A DNA stretch of 6,531 nt, taken from positions 1 to 6,531 of the forward strand of contig JBBROD010000126.1 in NCBI GenBank assembly GCA_038229715.1, given 5' to 3'. Position numbers and translations under genes: made by a program. Origin of the DNA: JANMES01 sp038229715. Its GTDB lineage: Bacteria; Planctomycetota; Phycisphaerae; Tepidisphaerales; Tepidisphaeraceae. Below are positions 1 through 5,505 of the stretch, piece by piece. The notes beneath the pieces are model-generated. The model saw only the letters and a list, made by a program, of their open reading frames with translations, was not told where the DNA came from and ran no database searches. Every line of letters starts with the position of its first letter. The first letter of the stretch is position 1.

Positions 1-567
1 GGTGGAGGGTTTGTCGGTGTTTGACGTATTGTTTGTGTTGCTGAACAAGCCACCGCTGCTCCCGCTATTACTTCCCGAGCCACCGCCGCTGGAACCGCCG
101 CTACTATTCTGCGTGAGGTTGAAGCTTGGTCCGGCGAAATCGGGGATGTCGACGATGAGATCGCCGACATCGAACACGCGGGTGATGAGCTTCGCGTCGG
201 CTGCCTCCTGGGTGGTGATTTCGATTACGCCTTGGTCGATAAAGTAAGTGAGCGGCGTACTCCCGCCGACTTCGTCGAGCACCAGTTGCAGCGCCTTGCG
301 CATCGAAACGGCCCGCAGCTTTACGTGTACGGGCGTGTCTTTGTTGATGTTTTTTTCCTGCAGCAGGCGCCAGTTGATGTTGATGTTGGCGCTGGTGAGA
401 TCGCGGAGATAGTCGATCGCGTCGGCGAACCCCACGCCGTCAAGGTTGACGTTGGACAGTTCCCCACCGAGCGCCCGAGCGGCGGCGGTGTTCGGGGCGG
501 CGGCGAGGGTGAAACTGGGCTTGGCGCAAAGGCCGGCAAGAATCAGAGCAATGGCGACACGTCGCAT
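1..567 (-). CDS. exported secretin N-domain-like protein, partial (C-terminus beyond left edge)
   Basis: This leftward reading frame begins with ATG at 567 and stays open for 189 codons to the window edge, so the end is missing. Residues 1-24 look like a Sec signal peptide: MRR, a hydrophobic stretch VAIALILAGLC, then LAAAP with likely cleavage near residue 23-24. It has no proper twin-arginine motif and no good lipobox, since the residue before Cys is Leu. Residues 36-120 resemble the short secretin/TonB N-terminal (STN) fold: LDGVGFADAIDYLRDLT, then VKLRAVSMRKALQLVLDEVG, then YFIDQGVIEITT. Residues 129-151 carry TRVFDVGDLIVDIPDF, a segment I associate with planctomycete exported proteins. 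After it comes a Gly/Ser/Asn-rich linker (about 152-189). A GGAGGT ribosome site lies seven bases before the ATG. It follows tatA by 41 bases in the same direction and is probably in the same operon. Function is unknown. The exported location is well supported; the STN assignment is by pattern only. Confidence 0.82.
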   Translation of the reverse strand, partial: MRRVAIALILAGLCAKPSFTLAAAPNTAAARALGGELSNVNLDGVGFADAIDYLRDLTSANININWRLLQEKNINKDTPVHVKLRAVSMRKALQLVLDEVGGSTPLTYFIDQGVIEITTQEAADAKLITRVFDVGDLIVDIPDFAGPSFNLTQNSSGGSSGGGSGSNSGSSGGLFSNTNNTSNTDKPST

Positions 568-574
568 GGCAGAT

Positions 575-580
575 ACCTCC
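575..580 (-). promoter_or_regulatory. Shine-Dalgarno site of the exported protein gene
   Basis: Read on the minus strand the bases are GGAGGT, seven bases before the ATG at 567. The match is near-perfect and fixes this start codon. It also supports the minus-strand frame over the overlapping plus-strand open frames. Confidence 0.8.
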
Positions 581-608
581 CTGACAAAACGCTCGCCGGT
601 TTTGCGGT

Positions 609-932
609 TCAAGTCGGGGGGAGCGAGGACGGGTTGGCAGCAACTTCGGCCATCGGCTTGCCCGTGTACGGGTCAAACTTCGGCTGATTGATCGGCTGGC
701 CGGTGAAGGGGTCAAACTTCGCCCCCGACAGCGCGGCCGGTCGGTCGACCTGCGCAACCGACTGCGTGACGTCTTCCTCAATTCCCTTCAAGCCCTTCTT
801 GAACTCAACGATCCCCTTGCCCAGGCTTCGGCCGACTTCCGGCAATCGCTTGCCGAACAGGAGTAGGCCGACCACTCCGATAACGATCCATTCTTCAATC
901 CCGGGCATCTGAAAAGCGAGCGGCGTTGTCAT
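609..932 (-). CDS. tatA: twin-arginine translocase subunit TatA/E family
   Basis: This 107-residue protein forms the membrane channel component of the Tat pathway, which exports folded proteins across the cytoplasmic membrane. It has the family plan. A short N-terminus leads to one membrane helix (about residues 14-27, WIVIGVVGLLLFG). The conserved FG hinge is at 26-27. An amphipathic helix KRLPEVGRSLGKGIVEFKKG follows (28-47). The tail is unusual: the 13-residue units KFDPFTGQP (72-80) and KFDPYTGKP (85-93) are nearly identical. I chose the ATG at 932 because AAGGA lies seven bases upstream and the membrane helix then sits at the usual place. A frame extension to 968 adds twelve residues without family resemblance. 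The family could be TatA or TatB by sequence alone; the short acidic-poor tail and FGxxLPE pattern favour TatA. It lies 91 bases after rluD and 41 bases before the exported-protein gene, all leftward. Confidence 0.9.
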   Translation of the reverse strand: MTTPLAFQMPGIEEWIVIGVVGLLLFGKRLPEVGRSLGKGIVEFKKGLKGIEEDVTQSVAQVDRPAALSGAKFDPFTGQPINQPKFDPYTGKPMAEVAANPSSLPPT

Positions 933-939
933 ACTTGTG

Positions 940-944
940 TCCTT
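940..944 (-). promoter_or_regulatory. Shine-Dalgarno site of tatA
   Basis: The minus strand reads AAGGA with seven bases to the ATG at 932. It decides between this start and the longer in-frame start at 968. Confidence 0.65.
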
Positions 945-973
945 CAATATCCAAACGTTAGGTAACATGAATT

Positions 974-979
974 ATTATA
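974..979 (-). promoter_or_regulatory. candidate -10 element upstream of tatA
   Basis: The minus strand contains a perfect TATAAT hexamer in an AT-rich patch between rluD and tatA, about 41 bases before the tatA start. I see no good -35 box at 16-18 bases spacing, so this may be a weak promoter, one that needs an activator, or chance in AT-rich DNA. If real, tatA and the exported-protein gene could be transcribed separately from rluD. Confidence 0.3.
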
Positions 980-1023
980 TGACGGGTTTTAACACTCGGG
1001 TAGTCGGATTTACTGACCGCCGA

Positions 1024-2175
1024 TCAAGATTCCACCCGATGCGACCGCAAAAGTTTCACCAAATCCCCGATATCCGGCGGCAAAGGGGCATTTAAAGTCA
1101 TCGGTTTAAGAGTGACCGGGTGCATAAAAGTAATCTCGTAAGCATGAAGCGCCTGCCGTGCGAACTTGAATTCGCCATGCTCGATCGTCCGCCCGCCGTA
1201 CATTGTATCGCCGACGATCGGGTAGCCGATGTGGCTGAGATGCACGCGTAACTGATGCGTCCGTCCGGTTTTAGGGGTCAGCTTGATCAGGCTGAAGCCT
1301 TCCTTGGGCAGCGGGTAGTGCTTGTCGTTATGGAAGTTGGATGCGTGCAGGAGGATAGGGTTTGGGGTTCGGGGTTCAGGGTTTAAGGAAGATTCGGCAG
1401 CCCTTTGCTGAACCCCGGACCCTGAACCCCGGACCCTATCTGCCGGCGGCAAAAACGTCTCCATCACTTGGTAACCCGTCACCGCCGATCGCCCGCCGTT
1501 CTCGATTTTGCGGATGGCCTGCTTCTCGCGAACGTAGCGGTCCTTGCCGATGGGCATGTCGATGGTGTCGCTAAGCAGTTCCGGCACGCCATGAGATACG
1601 CACAGATAGGTTTTTTGGATGGTGCGGTTCTCGAATTGCCTGGCGACGCGCCAGTGAGCCTCATCGCTCTTGGCGATGAGCATGATGCCGGTGGTGTTCT
1701 TATCCAGCCGATGCAAAATCCCCGGCCGCCACTCGCCGTTGAGGGTCGACCATTTCTTGCCGTAATACACCAGCCCGTTCACCAGCGTCCCCGTCCACAC
1801 ACCGCGGGCGGGATGAACGACTAAGTTCGCCTGCTTGTTGATCGCCATCAGGTGATCGTCTTCGTACACGATCTCCAGCGGGATCGGCTCGGGCACGATC
1901 TCATTCACAGGCTCCGGCGGGGCGACCATCTCAATCACATCACCATTCCGCGGGTGATAGCTCGACTTCGTCGGCTTGCCGTTGACGGTGACCATGCCTT
2001 CTTCGATCAACTTCTGCACGCCGTTGCGGGAGAGGTAACTGATGCGGTCAGTTAAAAACTGATCGATCCGCCGTTCGATGTGCTTGGTCGGGGAGAAGCG
2101 CAGGTGCAGCGTGTCCGATTCGCTATCGCTTTCGGGGATCATCGCCTCTTCAAATGATTCGACGTCTTCGCTCAC
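1024..2175 (-). CDS. rluD: 23S rRNA pseudouridine synthase, RluA/RluD family, with in-frame repeat insertion
   Basis: The enzyme isomerises specific uridines in 23S rRNA to pseudouridine. Of the 383 residues, about 34-84 form an S4 RNA-binding domain (RIDQFLTDRISYLSRNGVQ, VTVNGKPTKSSYHPRNGD). The catalytic domain follows, with HPARGVWTGTLVNGL (121-135) and the signature HRLDKNTTG at 155-163, in which D158 is the catalytic aspartate. The conserved C-terminal motif is KTGRTHQLRVHLSHIGYPIVGD (302-323, read in two parts). RluD proteins are usually about 300-330 residues. The excess is explained partly by an acidic N-terminus and partly by residues 246-274, which are encoded by a palindromic repeat (positions 1354-1440) and include NPEPRTPNP. 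The start is a GTG at 2175 without a clear Shine-Dalgarno sequence; an internal ATG at codon 12 (2142) is an alternative. A weak promoter-like TTGACC (2208-2213) lies upstream. RluC is the closest alternative name; HRLDKxTTG favours RluD. Confidence 0.9.
   Translation of the reverse strand: MSEDVESFEEAMIPESDSESDTLHLRFSPTKHIERRIDQFLTDRISYLSRNGVQKLIEEGMVTVNGKPTKSSYHPRNGDVIEMVAPPEPVNEIVPEPIPLEIVYEDDHLMAINKQANLVVHPARGVWTGTLVNGLVYYGKKWSTLNGEWRPGILHRLDKNTTGIMLIAKSDEAHWRVARQFENRTIQKTYLCVSHGVPELLSDTIDMPIGKDRYVREKQAIRKIENGGRSAVTGYQVMETFLPPADRVRGSGSGVQQRAAESSLNPEPRTPNPILLHASNFHNDKHYPLPKEGFSLIKLTPKTGRTHQLRVHLSHIGYPIVGDTMYGGRTIEHGEFKFARQALHAYEITFMHPVTLKPMTLNAPLPPDIGDLVKLLRSHRVES
1354..1440. repeat. palindromic repeat inside rluD (GGGGTTC/GAACCCC family)
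   Basis: The element is 87 bases long, exactly 29 codons, and is an imperfect inverted repeat. It begins GATAGGG (1354-1360) and ends with the complement CCCTATC (1434-1440). The left arm holds GGGGTTC and GGGTTCAGGG units. The right arm holds two perfect tandem copies of the 14-mer TGAACCCCGGACCC (1409-1422 and 1423-1436). The unpaired middle is roughly 1386-1407. In rluD it encodes residues 246-274, a Gly/Ser/Gln/Pro-rich insert that keeps the reading frame. It looks like a dispersed repeat that entered the gene. Confidence 0.8.
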
Positions 2176-2230
2176 AGGCGATCAGTTGGACAGGAAAACC
2201 AACCGATGGTCAAGTTTACTGTGAAATCCA

Positions 2231-2340
2231 TTCCATGCGACACAGAGGCACAGAGACACAGAGCAATACACAGAGAAAATTCTGAATTGTTTTTGCTCTG
2301 TGCTTAACTCTGTGTCTCTGTGCCTCTGTGTCGCATGGAA
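2231..2340. repeat. long palindromic repeat, CACAGAG family, perfect 33-base arms
   Basis: The left arm 2231-2263 and the right arm 2308-2340 are perfect reverse complements over 33 bases, beginning TTCCATGCGACACAGAGG. Inside, CACAGAG (2269-2275) pairs again with CTCTGTG (2296-2302) after a small internal loop. AAAATT and AATTGTTTTT can extend the stem towards a short loop. The arms are themselves built of a degenerate 8-9-base unit, CACAGAGG/ACACAGAG. Translations of it (for example SLCLCVAW) are artefacts. It is a non-coding dispersed-repeat type that could fold as cruciform DNA or as an RNA hairpin. Confidence 0.9.
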
Positions 2341-2348
2341 TTTATCGC

Positions 2349-2380
2349 AAAAAAAGCTGCCCCGGGCAAGAGGGCAGCTT
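2349..2380 (-). terminator. rho-independent terminator, leftward, orphan
   Basis: Read on the minus strand, the nine-base stem AAGCTGCCC / GGGCAGCTT encloses a nine-base loop and is followed by further T residues (seven T in all, two of them in the stem). This is a classic intrinsic terminator. No protein gene ends just before it on this strand. It may therefore end a small RNA or leader transcript starting to the right, or protect rluD from upstream transcription. Confidence 0.65.
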
Positions 2381-2719
2381 CGAACGGGGCTTGTGAGCGA
2401 CTTCAACGCGGGGAGCAATGAAGAACGCCACATCGGGAAAGGGAGGGCTAGATTAAAACTCGCATCTTTCTCGTCCTTTCACTGTCTGCACGATGGTAGT
2501 CATCCGGTCAATCCAAAGTCTAAATTCTGCACTGGTTTTCAACAGATACTCGACATTTTCGGACGTTCAGATTCTGCGCCGGTACAAATTCCCTCAGCCG
2601 ATCTGCAATAACCCTTGGTTACATCTGTTCAGACTGCTCGGTCGCGGACAGGTGAATCGCCGCAATCTGCGTTAGAATGTTTCCGACGATCATTCTTAAG
2701 GAAAGCGAGTGACAGGCAC

Positions 2720-4192
2720 ATGGCGGAACGAAACTTCGTAGCGTTCGATCTCGGGGCTGAAAGCGGGCGGTCGGTTCTGGGTAAACTGGCTGACGGAAAG
2801 CTGACATTGGAAGTCACGCATCGATTCCCGAATCTCAACAGCCGGATGAACGGCCGTCTCCACTGGAATCTGCTCGATCAATGGGACCAGATTAAGATCG
2901 GCCTGACCAAGTCCGTCGCCATGGCCAGCGATTTGGCGGGCATCGGAATGGACACCTGGGGCGTCGATTTTGGCCTGCTTAGCAAGAGCGGCGAAATCCT
3001 TGGTTCACCCGTCCATTACCGCGACGGCCGGACCGACGGCGTGATGGAGCGCACGTTCGCCAAGCTCGGCCGGGATAAAATTTACGCCGCGACCGGCATT
3101 CAGTTTATGCAGCTCAATACGCTATTTCAGCTGATGGCTATGCGCGAAGCCAAAAGTGAGCTGCTCGACCAAGCCGACACCATGCTGTTCATGCCCGACT
3201 TGTTCAACTACCTGTTCACCGGCGAGCGCAAGAGCGAATACTCGATCGCCAGCACCAGCCAAATGCTCGACGCTCGCACCGGCCAATGGGCGACCGTCAT
3301 GCTGCAGCAGTTGGGATTGCCGACGAAAATTCTGCCAGTGATCGTGCCGAGCGGATCGGTGATCGGGCCGATCCAGAAACGCCTGATGGCCGAGCTCGGC
3401 GTGGGAGCGATCCCGGTGATCGCCCCCGGCTGTCACGACACCGCGAGCGCCGTCGCCGCCGCCCCGGCCGAAGGGGACGATTGGTGCTACATCAGTTCGG
3501 GCACTTGGTCGCTGATGGGCGTGGAGCTGGATAAGCCGATCCTGTCGGACAATGCCCTGCAACTGAACTACACCAACGAAGGCGGCGTCGGCGGGAAGAT
3601 TCGGTTCCTGAAAAACATCATGGGCCTCTGGCTCGTGCAGGAATGCCGCCGGCAATTCCTCAAGGAAGGGCACGATCACAGCTACACCGAGTTGACGACG
3701 ATGGCCTCGCGGGCCGAGGGGATGCGGTCGCTGATCGACCTCGATCACCCGCCTTTCGGCTTGCCCGGAGAGATGACCGGCAAAATCGAATCTTACTGCC
3801 AAGCCACGCATCAACCCGTTCCGCACGCCCGCGGCGAGTTCGTCCGCTGCTGTCTCGACAGCCTGGCGTTAACGTACCGCAAGACGCTGGAAGGGCTGGA
3901 ATCGATCGTCGGCAAGAAGATCGCGGTGATCCACATCGTCGGCGGCGGGACGCAGAATGAACTGCTGAACCAAATGACCGCCGACGCCTGCGGCCGGCCG
4001 GTCGTCGCGGGGCCGGTCGAAGCGACCGCCATCGGCAACGTGCTGGTGCAGGCGATGGCGACGGGCGATGTGCCCTCACTGGCCGCCGCTCGCAATATCG
4101 TCCGCGATAGCTTCGGCGTCAAACGCTACGAACCGACCGACACCGCCAAGTGGGATGCGGCGTATGACAAATTCAAGCACCTCAAGGTCTAA
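2720..4192 (+). CDS. rhaB: L-rhamnulokinase (FGGY carbohydrate kinase)
   Basis: The enzyme phosphorylates L-rhamnulose with ATP to L-rhamnulose 1-phosphate, the second step of L-rhamnose catabolism, in the cytoplasm. Its 490 residues match the length of known rhamnulokinases (about 489). Motifs in order: N-terminal phosphate-binding DLGAESGR (10-17); sugar-binding MDTWGVDFG (77-85), characteristic of rhamnulokinases; HYRDGR (99-104); CHDTASAV (238-245), with D240 as the expected catalytic base; SSGTWS (259-264); and the C-terminal ATP-site HIVGGGTQNELLNQM (405-419). The frame is open back to a TTG at 2615, but those 35 extra residues have no family resemblance, so I use the ATG at 2720. No strong ribosome site precedes it: AAGGAA at 2698-2703 is 16 bases away. 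No isomerase or aldolase of the pathway lies in the window. Alternatives are other FGGY kinases such as fuculokinase, which is less likely. Confidence 0.93.
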   Translation: MAERNFVAFDLGAESGRSVLGKLADGKLTLEVTHRFPNLNSRMNGRLHWNLLDQWDQIKIGLTKSVAMASDLAGIGMDTWGVDFGLLSKSGEILGSPVHYRDGRTDGVMERTFAKLGRDKIYAATGIQFMQLNTLFQLMAMREAKSELLDQADTMLFMPDLFNYLFTGERKSEYSIASTSQMLDARTGQWATVMLQQLGLPTKILPVIVPSGSVIGPIQKRLMAELGVGAIPVIAPGCHDTASAVAAAPAEGDDWCYISSGTWSLMGVELDKPILSDNALQLNYTNEGGVGGKIRFLKNIMGLWLVQECRRQFLKEGHDHSYTELTTMASRAEGMRSLIDLDHPPFGLPGEMTGKIESYCQATHQPVPHARGEFVRCCLDSLALTYRKTLEGLESIVGKKIAVIHIVGGGTQNELLNQMTADACGRPVVAGPVEATAIGNVLVQAMATGDVPSLAAARNIVRDSFGVKRYEPTDTAKWDAAYDKFKHLKV

Positions 4193-4197
4193 GATGA

Positions 4198-4371
4198 TTA
4201 GCCACAGATAACAAGATTAATGAGCCGCAGATAAACGCAGATGAACGCAGATCACACAAGAAATTGAGCCAGCCTTTTGTCTTATCTGCGTTCATTTGCG
4301 TCAATCTGCGGCTCTATCTTTCTGCGGCTCTCTTCTCAATCTGTGTTCATCTGTGCCCCATCTGTGGCTAA
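4198..4371. repeat. nested palindromic repeat, CGCAGAT/GCCACAGAT family
   Basis: This begins six bases after the rhaB stop codon. Outer arms TTAGCCACAGAT (4198-4209) and ATCTGTGGCTAA (4360-4371) are perfect complements over 12 bases. Inner arms 4222-4252 and 4284-4314 are complementary over 31 bases with three mismatches, and consist of repeated CGCAGATGAA-like units. A second copy of the right-arm words (TCTGCGGCTC, 4321-4330) makes the structure asymmetric. The whole can fold as a long branched hairpin and may end or stabilise the 3' end of the rhaB transcript. It belongs to a different sequence family from the repeat at 2231-2340. Confidence 0.88.
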
Positions 4372-4413
4372 ATTTTCCTCCGTGCTCTCCTTGCTCTCTG
4401 TGGTAAATTCATT
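4372..4413. repeat. repeat fragment (CTCCGTG/CTCTGTGG words) abutting a start codon
   Basis: Directly after the nested palindrome come CTCCGTGCTCTCC and CTCTCTGTGGTAAATTC, words of the same low-complexity style as the other repeats. They occupy the place where the ribosome site of the next gene (ATG at 4417) should be. I see no inverted partner in the window, so this is called as a repeat fragment by resemblance only. Confidence 0.4.
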
Positions 4414-4416
4414 TTC

Positions 4417-5364
4417 ATGATCATCGATTGCCACGTCCATCTCTGCGCCTTCATGCCCGGCCACGGCAGCATGTCGAAGCGGCTGCTCAATTCGCTGCCG
4501 TTTCGGTTCATGCGGTGGCGGCTGGGGATTAACGACGTGGTGCCGGACGCTTTCACCGAGCAAAAGCTCGTCGACACGCTCGTCCGGCTTTTGGATCAAT
4601 CCGATCTGGACGCGGCTGTTTTGCTGGCGTTCGATGCGGCACATGATTTCGAGGGAAGATTCGACGCTGCCAACACGCACCTATATCTCACCAACGATTA
4701 CGCGATTGAGCTGTGCGCCAAACATCCCAAGCTGAAATTCGGCGCATCGATTCATCCGTATCGCAAAGATGCAGTGGCCGAACTCGAACGGTGCGTGAAG
4801 GCGGGGGCGGTGCTGCTGAAGTGGCTGCCGATCGTGCAGAACTTCAACCCAGCTGACAAACGCTGCATTCCGTTCTACGAAGCACTCGCCCACTACAAGC
4901 TGCCGCTGCTCAGCCACACCGGCGGGGAGAAGTCGCTTCCGAACATGGACATCACCACCGCCGACCCGATGCTGCTCCGGCCGGCGCTCGATCGCGGGGT
5001 GACCGTCATCATGGCGCATTGCGGCACGCGATCGGCTCCGCGCGAGGTCGATTTCGTCCCGAATTTCGTCCGGCTGGCGAAGGAATACGAACACTGCTAC
5101 GGCGACACCGCCGCCCTTAACTTGCCGACGCGGTGGTACGCGTATCCGACGATCCTGAACGACCCGCAAGTCAGCAAGAAACTACTGCACGGCAGCGATT
5201 GGCCGATCCTGCCCGTGCCGCACCCGATGGAACTGTCGATCCGTCAGCTGTTCTCGCTGCTCAAAATGGGCAACTGGTTGCAGCGGGATATCGATATCAA
5301 GCGGCTGCTCGGGTTCGACGATGCGTACTGGCATCGGGCGGCAAGAGTGCTACGAATATCCTGA
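4417..5364 (+). CDS. amidohydrolase_2-type TIM-barrel metal-dependent hydrolase
   Basis: The 315-residue protein has the metal-ligand pattern of the amidohydrolase_2 branch of the amidohydrolase superfamily. There is an N-terminal HxH (H6 and H8 in DCHVHL). A lysine in LLKWLP (K135) is possibly near the active site. Histidines follow in LSHTGG (H167) and MAHCGT (H201), and the catalytic aspartate is in HGSDWP (D261). No signal peptide is visible, so it should be cytoplasmic. Members hydrolyse or decarboxylate diverse small molecules, including sugar lactones, and the substrate cannot be read from the sequence. It lies 224 bases after rhaB in the same direction. That may hint at a sugar-derived substrate, but the spacer is repeat DNA and an operon is uncertain. 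The ATG at 4417 puts HxH at the usual N-terminal place. There is no Shine-Dalgarno sequence upstream, because that region is repeat-derived. The frame is intact. Confidence 0.85.
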   Translation: MIIDCHVHLCAFMPGHGSMSKRLLNSLPFRFMRWRLGINDVVPDAFTEQKLVDTLVRLLDQSDLDAAVLLAFDAAHDFEGRFDAANTHLYLTNDYAIELCAKHPKLKFGASIHPYRKDAVAELERCVKAGAVLLKWLPIVQNFNPADKRCIPFYEALAHYKLPLLSHTGGEKSLPNMDITTADPMLLRPALDRGVTVIMAHCGTRSAPREVDFVPNFVRLAKEYEHCYGDTAALNLPTRWYAYPTILNDPQVSKKLLHGSDWPILPVPHPMELSIRQLFSLLKMGNWLQRDIDIKRLLGFDDAYWHRAARVLRIS

Positions 5365-5448
5365 TCCTCAAAGGTTCCACAAGTTCACGATCTCTGATTA
5401 AAGTTTCGTTAATGTGCGAATTCGGTGCTTGCGGTTTTTACGCGCGTC

Positions 5449-5454
5449 GATAAT
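5449..5454 (+). promoter_or_regulatory. candidate -10 box before the LEPR-XLL gene
   Basis: GATAAT matches five of six bases of the -10 consensus and lies 51 bases before the ATG at 5506, within the 141-base spacer after the hydrolase gene. TTGCGG upstream is only 14 bases away, too close for a standard -35. The call is weak. Confidence 0.2.
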
Positions 5455-5494
5455 GCTTAGCCCGCACCGCCGCACCCACATGTCTGACACTGGT

Positions 5495-5500
5495 AGGGGA
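5495..5500 (+). promoter_or_regulatory. Shine-Dalgarno site of the LEPR-XLL gene
   Basis: AGGGGA stands five bases before the ATG at 5506 and supports that start. Confidence 0.55.
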
Positions 5501-5505
5501 TCACA

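Larger units (their letters stand above)
2176..2719. other. divergent intergenic region rluD-rhaB, no gene seen
   Basis: These 544 bases separate the leftward rluD from the rightward rhaB. They hold a large palindromic repeat (2231-2340) and a leftward terminator-like hairpin (2349-2380). The stretch 2381-2719 holds open frames only without family resemblance or ribosome sites, and I recognise no RNA gene in it. A possible rhaB -10 box, TAGAAT, is at 2673-2678 but lacks a convincing -35 partner. Promoters for both flanking genes should be here. Confidence 0.6.

Noticed and set aside
232..687. Plus-strand open frame of 151 codons
   Set aside because: It is the antisense shadow of the exported protein and of the tatA tail. 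The minus strand has a ribosome site, signal peptide and family-like motifs, while this frame has none.
1354..1440. CRISPR-like tandem repeats
   Set aside because: There are only two 14-base units without spacers, and the unit is part of an inverted repeat inside a gene.
2182..2433. Minus-strand open frame of 83 codons containing CDKFHATQRHRDTELS
   Set aside because: It is a translation of the palindromic repeat and the terminator hairpin, with no ribosome site or protein family pattern.
2300..2611. Plus-strand open frame of 103 codons beginning with SVSLCLCVAW
   Set aside because: Its start lies in the repeat arm, and such SLCLC strings are common repeat artefacts. The rest has no recognisable domain.
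2615..2719. N-terminal extension of rhaB from a TTG codon
   Set aside because: The 35 added residues do not resemble rhamnulokinases. The ATG at 2720 gives the usual length and places DLGAESGR at residue 10.
2381..2719. Possible structured RNA gene (SRP RNA, tmRNA, tRNA or riboswitch)
   Set aside because: I saw none of the conserved cores of these RNAs by eye. Only the orphan terminator hints at a transcript; a covariance-model search would be decisive.
3122..3826. Minus-strand open frame of 234 codons within rhaB
   Set aside because: It is antisense to a well-supported kinase; its His/Arg-rich composition is typical of a shadow frame in GC-rich DNA.
4336..4680. Minus-strand open frame of 114 codons over the repeat and the hydrolase start
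   Set aside because: It is half repeat translation (KESTEENLATDG) and half antisense of the hydrolase, with no start-site support.
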